Assembly (NCBI RefSeq): GCF_023347295.1
Contig: NZ_CP094469.1
Coordinates: forward strand, 1,364,001-1,428,000
Direction of reading: 5' to 3'
Origin: Faecalibacterium sp. I3-3-33
GTDB lineage: Bacteria; Bacillota; Clostridia; Oscillospirales; Ruminococcaceae
Length of the DNA stretch: 64,000 bases
Both the position numbers and the translations under genes were made by a program. Shown piece after piece: positions 41,803 through 51,801 of the stretch. Positions within the stretch are counted from its first letter, which is position 1, and every line of letters begins with the position of its first letter. The notes below the pieces were generated by a model. It had not been told where the DNA came from. It searched no databases and saw only the letters and a list, made by a program, of their open reading frames with translations.

Positions 41803-42837
41803 ATGATTCGTATGGAAATCAAAACCAGAGTTTTGCCTGCCGATGAAGCAGGCGTGGCCGAAGCCGCACAGCTGCTGCGGCAGGGACAGCTTGTAGCTCT
41901 GCCCACCGAGACAGTCTACGGCATTGCCGCCGATGCCCGCAACGGTGCGGCGGTGCGCGATATCTTTGTGGCCAAGGGACGCCCGCAGGATAACCCCCTT
42001 ATCGTCCACGTCACCGGGCCGGAGATGCTGCCGGGTCTTGTCAGCGAGGTGCCGGAGCGTGCCCAGCTGTTGATGGCAGCCTTCTGCCCCGGGCCGCTGA
42101 CCATCATTATGCCGCGCGGGCCGGAGGTGGCAGATGAGTGCTGCGCCGGGCTGGATACCGTGGGCATCCGTATGCCCAGCCATCCGGTGGCGCGGGCGGT
42201 CATCCAGCAGAGCGGCTGTGCCTTTGCCGCCCCCAGCGCCAACCTTTCCGGCAAGCCCAGCCCCACCAACGCGCAGGACGTGTTCACCGATATGGATGGC
42301 CGCCTGCCGCTGATCTTGGACGGCGGCGAGTGCGATGTGGGTGTGGAGAGTACCGTGGTGTCGGTGGTGGGAGAGAAGCCCACCCTGTTTCGCCCGGGGC
42401 ACATCACGCTGGAGGATTTGGAACGCGCTCTTGGTGAAGAAGTAGAGGTGTCCAAGGCTATTCTGGAAAAGCTGCCGGAGGGTGCCGTGGTGCGCAGCCC
42501 GGGCATGAAGTATAAGCACTACGCCCCCAAGGCGGATGTAACGCTGCTCAACGGCACCTTTGAGCAGTTCAAGGCCTATGTGGACGCTCATAAAAACGAG
42601 AACCCCAGCTGCCTGTGCTTTACCGGCGAAAGCGCAAAGCTGGATGTGCCCTGCGTGGAATACGGCCGCGAGGGGGACGGTGCCGATCAGGCAAAGCACA
42701 TCTTCCGCTCCCTGCGGGCGCTGGATGAGCAGGGCGACGGCGTGGTCTACGCCCGTTGCCCGCAGAAGGACGGCCTGTCCATGGCGGTGTACAATCGCCT
42801 GATCCGCGCCGCCGCCTTCCGGGTGATCGACCTATGA
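41803..42837 (+). CDS. tsaC: L-threonylcarbamoyladenylate synthase (Sua5/YwlC type)
   Basis: The 344-residue protein makes the activated intermediate for t6A37 in tRNAs reading ANN codons. The YrdC domain (residues about 10-205) contains PTETVYGIAADARN, KGRPQDNPLIVHV and APSANLSGKPSPTNA. A linker and C-terminal Sua5 domain follow (SPGMKYKHYAPKADVTLLNG), so it is the long Sua5 form rather than short TsaC. An ATGA overlap couples it to coaE. Confidence 0.95.
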   Translation: MIRMEIKTRVLPADEAGVAEAAQLLRQGQLVALPTETVYGIAADARNGAAVRDIFVAKGRPQDNPLIVHVTGPEMLPGLVSEVPERAQLLMAAFCPGPLTIIMPRGPEVADECCAGLDTVGIRMPSHPVARAVIQQSGCAFAAPSANLSGKPSPTNAQDVFTDMDGRLPLILDGGECDVGVESTVVSVVGEKPTLFRPGHITLEDLERALGEEVEVSKAILEKLPEGAVVRSPGMKYKHYAPKADVTLLNGTFEQFKAYVDAHKNENPSCLCFTGESAKLDVPCVEYGREGDGADQAKHIFRSLRALDEQGDGVVYARCPQKDGLSMAVYNRLIRAAAFRVIDL

Positions 42838-43451
42838 TCACCTTGGGCATCACAGGGCGCAGCGGTTGCGGCAAGTCCACGGTCACGGCGGTATTTGCCG
42901 CCCACGGTGTGCCGCTGGCGGACGCCGACCAGCTCAGCCGGGAAATTCTGCTGCCCGGCTCGCCGCTGCTGCCACAGCTTGCGGCGCGGTTCGGCGGGGA
43001 TATCCTCCACCCGGACGGCACGCTGGATCGCCGCTTGCTGGCTGACCGTGCCTTTGCCACCCCGGAGGGCAAGGCTTCACTGGACAGCCTGACCCACCCC
43101 GCCATCGTGGCACGCATCCGGGCGGCAAAGCAGGCGGCGCAGGCCGCCGGAGCACCCCTTTTTGTGCTGGACGGTGCAGTCATCGTGGGCACAGCGGCGC
43201 AGGCTGAGTGCGACCGCCTGTGCGTGGTCACTGCGCCCTTTGAGACCAGCGTGGCGCGCATCGTGGCGCGGGACGGCATCTCGCCGGAGATGGCCGCCCG
43301 CCGCCTGAACGCTCAGACCCCGGAAGAGACCCTGACCGCACAGGCAGACTACACCCTGCACAACGACGCCGGGCTGGAGGCGCTGCAAGCCGCAGCCGCC
43401 CGCCTGTGTGAGCGGCTGCAGGCAGAAGGGGGCGTGACGGCAGCGCTTTGA
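42834..43451 (+). CDS. coaE: Dephospho-CoA kinase
   Basis: The 205-residue P-loop kinase (GITGRSGCGKST at residue 6) phosphorylates dephospho-CoA, the last step of CoA synthesis. DADQLSREILLPGSP and LTHPAI are the substrate-side motifs, and VVTAPFETSVARIVARDGIS is the lid region. The start ATG overlaps the tsaC stop by 4 nt and the next gene overlaps its own stop by 4 nt. Confidence 0.95.
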   Translation: MITLGITGRSGCGKSTVTAVFAAHGVPLADADQLSREILLPGSPLLPQLAARFGGDILHPDGTLDRRLLADRAFATPEGKASLDSLTHPAIVARIRAAKQAAQAAGAPLFVLDGAVIVGTAAQAECDRLCVVTAPFETSVARIVARDGISPEMAARRLNAQTPEETLTAQADYTLHNDAGLEALQAAAARLCERLQAEGGVTAAL

Positions 43452-44113
43452 ACGAACAAAATTATGAAAAAGCCTACGACCCCATAGCCGCCCGGGAGCG
43501 CCGCGCCGCGCGGGAAAAACAGCGTATACGTAAACAGCAGCGCCGCCGACGGCGGCTACTGCGGCTGGTTTCCCTGTTTCTGGTAGTGATCGTAGCAGTG
43601 TGTGCAGTGCCGCCTTTGTGTAACCGGGCAGAGCAATTTTTGTACCCCCGCAAGTACGAGCAGCTGGTGGAAAAATGGGCAACCGCCTACGAGCTGGACC
43701 CGCTGCTGGTCTACGCCTTTATCCGCACCGAAAGCGGCTTTGACCCGCAGGCTACCTCCAGCGTGGATGCCCGGGGCCTGATGCAGATGACCGAGGAGAC
43801 CTTTCTCTGGATGCGTAGTAAGATCGCCCCGGAGGAGCCGCTGACCTTTGCCGACCTCTACAACCCCGACATTGCCATCCGCTTTGGGTGCTATTACCTA
43901 CACCTGTGCATGGAACGCTACAAAGGGGATGTATCCACGGCGGCAGCGGCCTACCACAGCGGCTGGGGTACGGTGGATCAGCTGCTGCAAATGGAAGAAC
44001 ACTCGGCAGACGGGGAAACCCTGCAAGGCTTCCCCTATAACCAGATGCACCACTACGTCAACAAGATCACCGCCTGCTACCAGACCTATCAGCGTCTGTA
44101 CGCAGGTCAATGA
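43448..44113 (+). CDS. Membrane-anchored lytic transglycosylase
   Basis: The 221-residue protein has a highly basic cytoplasmic start (RERRAAREKQRIRKQQRRRRR), one span (LLRLVSLFLVVIVAVCAVPPL) and an SLT domain. In the SLT domain, FIRTESGFDPQATSS holds the catalytic glutamate, ARGLMQMTEET follows, and AAAYHSGWGTV replaces the usual AYNAG. It cleaves peptidoglycan glycan strands. It begins with TTG overlapping coaE (TTGA). Confidence 0.9.
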   Translation: MNEQNYEKAYDPIAARERRAAREKQRIRKQQRRRRRLLRLVSLFLVVIVAVCAVPPLCNRAEQFLYPRKYEQLVEKWATAYELDPLLVYAFIRTESGFDPQATSSVDARGLMQMTEETFLWMRSKIAPEEPLTFADLYNPDIAIRFGCYYLHLCMERYKGDVSTAAAAYHSGWGTVDQLLQMEEHSADGETLQGFPYNQMHHYVNKITACYQTYQRLYAGQ

Positions 44114-44137
44114 TAAAAAGTTAAGGAGCAAAAAATC

Positions 44138-45541
44138 ATGAGCGAGAAACTTACTGCAAAAGAGTACGCCGAAAAGCTGCTCTACACCCCCGAATACGCT
44201 GCCGACAAGCAGGCAGACGTAAAGGAAAAGGCTGCTGCCTTTGCCGAGGGCTACAAGAAATTTATGGACAGCGCCAAGACCGAGCGCGAGGCTGCCGTTG
44301 TCAGCGAGCAGATGCTGCTGGCTGCCGGCTACAAGGCTTTTGAGCCCAAAAAGGCTTACGCCCCCGGCGAGAAGGTCTACTTCATTCAGGAGAACAAGGC
44401 CGTTGTGGCGGCTACCATCGGCCAGAAGCCCTATGAGGAGGGCTTCCGTCTGGTCATTGCCCACATCGACTGCCCCCGTCTGGACCTGCGTCCCAACCCT
44501 CTGTACGAGTCTGACCACATGAGCTACTTCCGCACCCACTACTATGGCGGCGTGCGCAAGTACCAGTGGGCTACCATCCCGCTGGCTATCCACGGCGTGT
44601 TCACCCGTGCCGACGGCTCCAGCGTCAACTTTGCCGTCGGTGAGGACGAGAACAATCCCGTGTTCTGCATCACCGACCTGCTGCCCCATCTGGGTGCCGA
44701 GCAGAACGAGCGCAAGCTCAGCGAGGGCATCAAGGGCGAGGAGCTGAACGTGCTCATCGGCTCTGACACCGTGGAGGAAGAGGACGTCAAGGAGGCTGTC
44801 AAGCTGAACACCCTCATCCTGCTGAACCAGAAGTACGGCATCACCGAGCGCGACTTCACCCGCGCCGAGATCGAAGTCGTGCCCGCTACCAAGGCACGCG
44901 ATGTGGGCTTTGACCGCTCCATGATCGGTGCCTACGGTCACGATGACCGCGTGGATGCTTACCCCGCACTGCTGGCCGAGATCGAGACCAAGGACCCTGT
45001 GCACACCACCATCTGCGTGCTGACCGATAAGGAAGAGATCGGCTCCGACGGCGTGACCGGTATGCAGAGCATGTATGTGTTCCACTTTATGCAGCTGCTC
45101 TGCCGCGCTGCCGGTCAGGACGACATTCTGGCCTTCCGCAACAGCGTGTGCCTGTCTGCGGACGTGACCGCCGCCTTCGACCCCTCTTGGGCAAGCGCCT
45201 TTGAGAAGCAGAACGGCACCTACGCAGGCCGCGGTATTGCCATCTTCAAGTACACCGGCAGCCGCGGCAAGAGCTCTGCCAGCGATGCCAACGCCGAGCT
45301 GCTGGGCGACATCACCCGGATGCTGGATGCCAACAACGTGGCATGGCAGATCGGCGAGATGGGCCGTCTGGATCTGGGCGGCGGCGGCACCATTGCCAAG
45401 TATGTGGCAAACCGCGGCATCAAGGTGCTGGATATGGGTGTGCCTGTGCTGTCCATGCACTCTCCCTTCGAGGTCATCCATAAGACCGACCTGTACATGG
45501 CCTACCGCACCTTCAGCCTGTTCTGCCAGTCTGCGGACTAA
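44138..45541 (+). CDS. M18-family aminopeptidase
   Basis: The 467-residue cytoplasmic zinc aminopeptidase has its metal ligands in HIDCPRLDLRPNPLYE, GAYGHDDRVDAYPAL, TDKEEIGSDGVTGMQS and the late VLSMHSPFEVIHKTDLYMAYR. Bacterial M18 enzymes remove N-terminal residues (often acidic or Leu) from peptides. AAGGAGCAAAAAATC precedes the ATG, 24 bp after the transglycosylase gene. Two hairpins follow, at 45547-45577 and 45594-45634. Confidence 0.95.
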   Translation: MSEKLTAKEYAEKLLYTPEYAADKQADVKEKAAAFAEGYKKFMDSAKTEREAAVVSEQMLLAAGYKAFEPKKAYAPGEKVYFIQENKAVVAATIGQKPYEEGFRLVIAHIDCPRLDLRPNPLYESDHMSYFRTHYYGGVRKYQWATIPLAIHGVFTRADGSSVNFAVGEDENNPVFCITDLLPHLGAEQNERKLSEGIKGEELNVLIGSDTVEEEDVKEAVKLNTLILLNQKYGITERDFTRAEIEVVPATKARDVGFDRSMIGAYGHDDRVDAYPALLAEIETKDPVHTTICVLTDKEEIGSDGVTGMQSMYVFHFMQLLCRAAGQDDILAFRNSVCLSADVTAAFDPSWASAFEKQNGTYAGRGIAIFKYTGSRGKSSASDANAELLGDITRMLDANNVAWQIGEMGRLDLGGGGTIAKYVANRGIKVLDMGVPVLSMHSPFEVIHKTDLYMAYRTFSLFCQSAD

Positions 45542-45546
45542 AAAAA

Positions 45547-45577
45547 TGCGTGTGCCGCAGCCTGCGGCATACACGCA
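45547..45577 (+). terminator. First hairpin after the M18 aminopeptidase gene
   Basis: TGCGTGT-CCGCAG pairs with CTGCGG-ATACACGCA, with only a weak downstream AT tract. Confidence 0.6.
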
Positions 45578-45593
45578 ATAAAATTATCTTTTC

Positions 45594-45634
45594 AGAGCCG
45601 TCTGCACATTTTTGTGCGGCGGCTCTGTTTTTTG
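45594..45634 (+). terminator. Terminator after the M18 aminopeptidase gene
   Basis: AGAGCCG-CTGCACA pairs with TGTGCGG-CGGCTCT and is followed by GTTTTTT. It resembles the terminator at 2599-2639. Confidence 0.85.
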
Positions 45635-45645
45635 CGCAAAACCCT

Positions 45646-45676
45646 TGACCTTCAACCGGCTTTAAGGTGTAATGTA
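45646..45676 (+). promoter_or_regulatory. MerR-type promoter with long spacer
   Basis: TTGACC and TAATGT are 19 bp apart. The spacer contains the dyad ACCTTCAA-CCGGC-TTTAAGGT, the usual MerR operator position. It implies autoregulation of the downstream merR-like gene. Confidence 0.6.
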
Positions 45677-45694
45677 AGGGCGGAGGTGAAGCAA

Positions 45695-46540
45695 ATGAAC
45701 ATCAAACAGGCTTCCGAACAAAGCGGTGTGTCCGCCCCGAACATCCGCTTTTATGAAAAAGAAGGGCTCCTTACGCCGGCACGCCGACAGGGCAATGACT
45801 ACCGCGATTATACCGCCGGGGATGTCCGCACCCTCAAGCTCATCCGTATGCTGCGGATGCTGGATGTGCCGCTGCCTACCATCAAGGCGGTACTGCGCGG
45901 GGAACAGCCTTTGCAGCAGGCGCTGCAAGCCCAGCAGACCGTGCTGGAACAGCAGGCGGCGCAGCTGGCGGCAGCCATGCAGTTTTGTGCCGACCTTGCC
46001 CGGCAGGCTCCGCAGACGGACACGCTGGACGTGGATGCCTGCCTGACCCGCATGGAAAGCCCCGCCCCGCAGCAGGGCTTCTTCTCCGGCTGGCTGCAGG
46101 ATTACTGCACGCTGGCGCAGGTGCAGCACCAGAAGCACTTTTTCTTTATTCCGCAGGGCAGCATCAACACACCGCAGGAGTTTACGGCGGCGTTGCAGGC
46201 CTATGCAGAGGAAAAGGGGATGTGGTTCACCCTGACCAAAGAGGGGATGTACCCGGAGTTTTCGCTGGACGGCATCGCGTATAAGGCCTACCGCAACCCG
46301 GGCAAGTACCGGGACGAGATCTGCTGCGATGCTGTGCACCCCGAGCAGCTGGACGCCGGACTGCCCGCCCGGCGGGAGAAGTTGCTGCGCATCTTGCGCA
46401 TCGCTGTGCCGTCGGTATGTACCTTTGCCGCCATTCTGGCGGCAGGGTGGGTGGTGACCGGTGGCGCAGGCTGGTTCTGGCTGGCGGCGCTGGTCTCTGC
46501 CGGGGTGCTGCTGGGACGCTGCTTTGAAAGGTGGCTGTAA
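45695..46540 (+). CDS. MerR-family regulator with C-terminal membrane hairpin
   Basis: The 281-residue protein starts with a MerR DNA-binding domain: MNIKQASEQSGVSAPNIRFYEKEGLLTPARRQGNDYRDY, then VRTLKLIRMLRMLDVPLPTIKAVL. A coiled-coil dimer helix follows at about residues 75-105. A middle region contains paired aromatics, and two hydrophobic segments close the protein (PSVCTFAAILAAGWVVTGG and GWFWLAALVSAGVLLG). Most MerR proteins are soluble; two C-terminal spans suggest a membrane-bound sensor. ATG 45695 follows GGAGGTGAAGC. The effector is unknown. Confidence 0.85.
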   Translation: MNIKQASEQSGVSAPNIRFYEKEGLLTPARRQGNDYRDYTAGDVRTLKLIRMLRMLDVPLPTIKAVLRGEQPLQQALQAQQTVLEQQAAQLAAAMQFCADLARQAPQTDTLDVDACLTRMESPAPQQGFFSGWLQDYCTLAQVQHQKHFFFIPQGSINTPQEFTAALQAYAEEKGMWFTLTKEGMYPEFSLDGIAYKAYRNPGKYRDEICCDAVHPEQLDAGLPARREKLLRILRIAVPSVCTFAAILAAGWVVTGGAGWFWLAALVSAGVLLGRCFERWL

Positions 46541-46546
46541 GGCGCG

Positions 46547-47398
46547 TTACCCCAGCGGCAGCGCCTCGGCTACGGTCAAAAAGGTGTAGCCGTTATTCGT
46601 ATACCACCGGATGATATCCGGCAGTGCCTCGGCGGTGGTGCGGGTGGTGGCAGAGTCGTGCATCAGCACCACGCAATGGGTCTGCTCGCCGGTCTCCCGC
46701 ACCACGTTGCGGTAGATGGTATCCGCGCTGGGGTGCCCGCCCACGGCGTCCTCGGCGCAGACGTTCCAGTCTACCCACTGCCAGCCGCGTTGCTCCACCT
46801 CGGTTTTCAGCTGCGACATCAGCCCCTTGCCGCCGTAGCGGCGGCTCACGGTGTTGGTGCTGCCGCCGGGAAAGCGCAGGTAGCGGATGCTCTCTGCGTC
46901 CACATAGGGCGCAATGCGCTCCTTCAGCAGGGCGATATCCTTCCAGTAGGCGGCGCTGCTGCGGTAGATGTCGCTGTATTCGTGGGAGGCAGAGTGCAGC
47001 GCGATTTGGTGCCCGGCGGCAGCAGCCTGTGTGAGCAGGGGCAGGTATTTCTCGTTGTAGCCGGTGGCTACCACAAAAAAGGTGCCGTGCACCCCGGCGG
47101 CGTCCAGCGCAGCCAGCACCTCCGGGGTGGTCTTGCTGGGGCCGTCATCAAAGGTTAGGCAGACCCATTTTTCCGGCAGGGAAGGGGCAGCGGGCGTACC
47201 GGCATCGGATGCAGCCACTGCCGGTGCGGCAGGGGCAAAGGGACTGAAGTCCGGCGCGGCGGTCAGCTCGCCCAGCTTACAGCCCGCCGGTGCGCGTGCC
47301 GGTACCAGCCACCCTGCCGCAAACGCTGCCAGCGTTGCCGCCAGCAGCCCGCCCCATAGTCCGATGCGCCAGCCGGTGCGCTGCACAAATAGTTTCAT
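46547..47398 (-). CDS. Polysaccharide deacetylase (carbohydrate esterase 4)
   Basis: The 283-residue protein has an N-terminal signal anchor (IGLWGGLLAATLAAFAAGWLVPA) and a NodB domain with all CE4 motifs: TFDDGPS (motif 1), HSASHEYSD with the two zinc histidines (motif 2), RFPGGSTNTVSRRYGGKG (motif 3), DWNVCAEDA and VVLMHDSATT (motif 5). It likely deacetylates peptidoglycan on the cell surface. ATG 47398 follows GGAGGGGTTTGTGT; an earlier in-frame start lacks a ribosome site. It is convergent with the MerR gene, separated by 6 bp. Confidence 0.92.
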   Translation of the reverse strand: MKLFVQRTGWRIGLWGGLLAATLAAFAAGWLVPARAPAGCKLGELTAAPDFSPFAPAAPAVAASDAGTPAAPSLPEKWVCLTFDDGPSKTTPEVLAALDAAGVHGTFFVVATGYNEKYLPLLTQAAAAGHQIALHSASHEYSDIYRSSAAYWKDIALLKERIAPYVDAESIRYLRFPGGSTNTVSRRYGGKGLMSQLKTEVEQRGWQWVDWNVCAEDAVGGHPSADTIYRNVVRETGEQTHCVVLMHDSATTRTTAEALPDIIRWYTNNGYTFLTVAEALPLG

Positions 47399-47555
47399 AC
47401 ACAAACCCCTCCTTTGCTCTGGGCGCAGCGCCACAGGCAGACTTCCTACGAACAAATGACCTGTGAAATTGCCCGGAAAGCTGCTTTTGCGCGCGCTCTG
47501 CGCTGCTAATATAGATATGAAACTTAAAAAAACTTATGAGAAACAAAGAAACCAC

Positions 47556-47584
47556 TTGACGAATTGCCGGAAATGTGTTACTAT
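47556..47584 (+). promoter_or_regulatory. Promoter of the tRNA-Leu pair
   Basis: TTGACG and TACTAT are 17 bp apart, about 60 bp before the first tRNA. Confidence 0.75.
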
Positions 47585-47646
47585 ATGCAAGCAGTCCGCA
47601 CCAACGGTTTTCTACCTCAAAAACCGGAGAACTGTAAAACAGGTAT

Positions 47647-47730
47647 GCGAGGGTGGCGGAACTGGCAGACGCGCACGTTTGAGGTGCGTGTGGTTTATCC
47701 TTGGGGGTTCGAGTCCCCTCCCTCGCACCA
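47647..47730 (+). tRNA. tRNA-Leu (GAG anticodon)
   Basis: This type II tRNA has acceptor GCGAGGG/CCCTCGC and encoded CCA. The anticodon stem CACGT/GCGTG encloses the loop TTGAGGT, giving GAG. A long variable arm is present. Confidence 0.93.
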
Positions 47731-47731
47731 G

Positions 47732-47763
47732 AAGGCAAGTCGGTTTTTGACTTGCCTTTTTTC
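47732..47763 (+). terminator. Hairpin between the two tRNA-Leu genes
   Basis: AAGGCAAGTC pairs with GACTTGCCTT and is followed by TTTT. It would make the downstream tRNA dependent on read-through, or it acts as a processing site. Confidence 0.75.
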
Positions 47764-47768
47764 TATGA

Positions 47769-47851
47769 GCAGAAGTGGTGGAATGGCAGACACGCTGGTT
47801 TTAGGCACCAGTTCCTAGTGAGTGAGGGTTCAAGTCCCTTCTTCTGCACCA
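47769..47851 (+). tRNA. tRNA-Leu (TAG anticodon)
   Basis: This type II tRNA has acceptor GCAGAAG/CTTCTGC and encoded CCA. The anticodon stem CTGGT/ACCAG encloses TTTAGGC, giving TAG. Confidence 0.93.
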
Positions 47852-47854
47852 GCA

Positions 47855-47903
47855 AAAGACCCGCAGCGGCCCTGAAAGTTCAGGCGCGGCCTGCGGGTTT
47901 TTT
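47855..47903 (+). terminator. Terminator of the tRNA-Leu unit
   Basis: AAAAGACCCGCAG pairs with CTGCGGGTTTTTT with an extended GC-rich internal hairpin. Confidence 0.9.
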
Positions 47904-47979
47904 GTCTTTTTAAGCGGCAAAAGCAGGGTAACTCTGCGTGAATCGCCCTTAAAACAACACGAATCGCCCCGGGGATGTG

Positions 47980-48009
47980 TTGACAGGCTTTTTTGCGGAA
48001 TGGTATAAT
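47980..48009 (+). promoter_or_regulatory. Promoter of the diguanylate cyclase gene
   Basis: TTGACA and TATAAT are 18 bp apart. The leader is about 150 nt and includes a GTGCAC/GTGCAC hairpin near 48057-48082. I could not fit it to a c-di-GMP riboswitch. Confidence 0.85.
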
Positions 48010-48162
48010 GTTATTAGGAATAGTGTCGGTTTATATGGGAGCTGACACGCGGCACTTGTGCACTTTTGCGGAACTTTGTGCACAGCGCTTTGGCATAAAG
48101 CCTTTGGAAGAACGTATTGTGAAGAGGTCTGGCTGCGAGGCAGCCGGGGTGGGGGAAAACCT

Positions 48163-50016
48163 ATGAAGCAGAAACAAAAAAATATACTGCTCATAGCAGG
48201 GATGCTGCTGGTGATGCTGGTAAGCATCTTTGTTTACAGCTTCTATACACAGAAGCAGATCTATCAGGAAAGCACGGCAAACCTGCTTTCCACCTATGGG
48301 CAGTCTGCCAAGACCTTTACCATGTTTGCGCAGCGCAACTGGAATATCCTGACCGACTGGGACGGCTACTTGGGCACCCTTGCGGAGCGGGGAGGACAGG
48401 AGGGGCAGTGGCAGGAGTATATCGCCCAAAAGGCTACCTGGCTGTACACGGATTTTTACCTGTTCAACGAGCAGTGCGAGTTCTGGACCACCGCCGGGCG
48501 GCAGGGCACAGCAGAGTACATGAAGGCGACTTTTGAAAAGCTGTATACCGAAAACAAGCCAGTGATCTCCAGCTATATCTCCAGTCAGGGCATCCGCAAG
48601 ATCCTGTTTGCCATCCCTATGGAGCAGCCGCTGCAGTTGGACGGTACTACCTATACGGCGCTGGTGGTCAGCTACGACAACGCCGTGCTGGAAAAGCTGC
48701 TGGGCAGCATGGTCTATGAGGGACAGAGCGATTGCTATATCGTGCGCTCAAACGGCGATGTGGTGCTTTCCACCGAGACAAAGACCGAGATCACCGAGCA
48801 GATGACCAACCTGTTTGATTACTTACGGCAAAACGCCAGCGTGGATCAGCCCTACTATGACACCATGGTGCAGACCCTGCCGCAGGGTGGCGAGGGCTGC
48901 GTGCTGTTCACCATGAACGGGCAGAAATATTACCTGATCTATCAGCCGCTGGGGCTCATGGATTGGAGCATCATCGGCATCGTGCCCACCGGGGTGGTGG
49001 ATGCCGGTATGCGCAAGGTGCAAAATGCTACCATTCTGGTTATTGCGCTGCTGGGGCTTCTGATCATAGCAGGCGTGGTAAAGATCCAACGTGACGCGGA
49101 ACGCAGCCGCCGCCGGGAGCTGGAGCGCCGCCGGGAGACGAGCGATATGATGTTTGCAGGCATGGCACGCGTTGTGGAGCGCTTTGTGGTATGCGATCTG
49201 GACCGCGACCGCTACCAGTACCACGAGCGGCGCGGGGAACCGCTGTACCCGCCGGAGGGCTCCTACCGGCAAATGCTGGAGCAGATATCGCGCAAGTATG
49301 TGGTGCTGACCGACACCGAAAACGCCAAGATCACCCAGATGCTGGCCCCGGAAAACCTGCGCAGGCTGATCAAAACGGACAACGACTCCCTCAAGCTGGA
49401 ATATGCTGCCCGCGATAAAAGCGCGTTTTTCATGATGACAGTGGTTCCCATGGCATGGAAGAGTGACCGCCTGACCCGTGTGATGATAATCACACAGGAT
49501 ATGGGCAAGCAGCACCTGCTGCAAAGCCTTGCCAACACCGATGGCCTGACCGGGTTGCTGAACAAGCGCTATTTTGACCGGGTGCTGACAGTGCTGGAGC
49601 AGCACAGCCAGCCCTTTGCACTGTTCTATATGGACTTGGATCGCTTCAAGCCGGTCAACGATACCTACGGCCATGATGTGGGCGATGAGCTGCTGAAGGG
49701 CGTTTCCCAGCGGCTGCAGGGCTGCATCCGCAGCCGGGACTACGCCTTCCGTCTGGGCGGCGATGAGTTCGCTCTGCTGCTGCTCGGCCCGATGAAGCCG
49801 GAGGCCTGCGCCAGCAAGATGAATATGATTTGTGAGATGGTCGCTGTGCCCTACGAGATCGACGGCAATACCGTGAGTGTGGGTGCCAGCTGCGGTTACG
49901 CCCTGTACCCCGCCGAAAGCGTGGATGTGCAGCAGGTGCGCTACATCGCCGACCAGCGGATGTACGAGAATAAGCAGGCAAACCACGCCAGACAGGACGG
50001 CGCGGAAGGCATTTGA
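48163..50016 (+). CDS. Membrane-bound diguanylate cyclase
   Basis: The 617-residue protein has a first span (ILLIAGMLLVMLVSIFVYSF), an extracytoplasmic sensor region of about 250 residues (Cache-like by position) and a second span (ATILVIALLGLLIIAGVV). A cytoplasmic linker and a GGDEF domain close it. The active-site loop is FRLGGDEFALL, preceded at the correct distance by an inhibitory-site RxxD (RSRD). LANTDGLTGLLNKRYFD and YMDLDRFKPVNDTYGHDVGDELL complete the catalytic pattern. It should make c-di-GMP and be feedback-inhibited. I chose ATG 48163 with GGGGGAAA upstream. No phosphodiesterase gene is nearby. Confidence 0.93.
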   Translation: MKQKQKNILLIAGMLLVMLVSIFVYSFYTQKQIYQESTANLLSTYGQSAKTFTMFAQRNWNILTDWDGYLGTLAERGGQEGQWQEYIAQKATWLYTDFYLFNEQCEFWTTAGRQGTAEYMKATFEKLYTENKPVISSYISSQGIRKILFAIPMEQPLQLDGTTYTALVVSYDNAVLEKLLGSMVYEGQSDCYIVRSNGDVVLSTETKTEITEQMTNLFDYLRQNASVDQPYYDTMVQTLPQGGEGCVLFTMNGQKYYLIYQPLGLMDWSIIGIVPTGVVDAGMRKVQNATILVIALLGLLIIAGVVKIQRDAERSRRRELERRRETSDMMFAGMARVVERFVVCDLDRDRYQYHERRGEPLYPPEGSYRQMLEQISRKYVVLTDTENAKITQMLAPENLRRLIKTDNDSLKLEYAARDKSAFFMMTVVPMAWKSDRLTRVMIITQDMGKQHLLQSLANTDGLTGLLNKRYFDRVLTVLEQHSQPFALFYMDLDRFKPVNDTYGHDVGDELLKGVSQRLQGCIRSRDYAFRLGGDEFALLLLGPMKPEACASKMNMICEMVAVPYEIDGNTVSVGASCGYALYPAESVDVQQVRYIADQRMYENKQANHARQDGAEGI

Positions 50017-50032
50017 AATCGTTATACATAAA

Positions 50033-50070
50033 GCAAGGCCGCAGCACGGTATTTTGTGCTGCGGCCTTGC
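50033..50070. terminator. Bidirectional terminator between the cyclase gene and pyrG
   Basis: GCAAGGCCGCAGCAC pairs with its complement around an 8-nt loop, between convergent genes. Confidence 0.85.
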
Positions 50071-50085
50071 CGTTATATTATGCTG

Positions 50086-51717
<1,632 letters not shown>

Positions 51718-51801
51718 AAAAATATACCTTCCTCTGTCGTAAAATAAAACTTTCCTATAAAAGGCTCGCTCCCGGCGCACCCCTTTCCCTGCGGGTGCGT
51801 C

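Noticed and set aside
48010..48162. Possible c-di-GMP riboswitch before the diguanylate cyclase gene
   Set aside because: I could not place the conserved GEMM core motifs; only a simple GTGCAC hairpin is visible.
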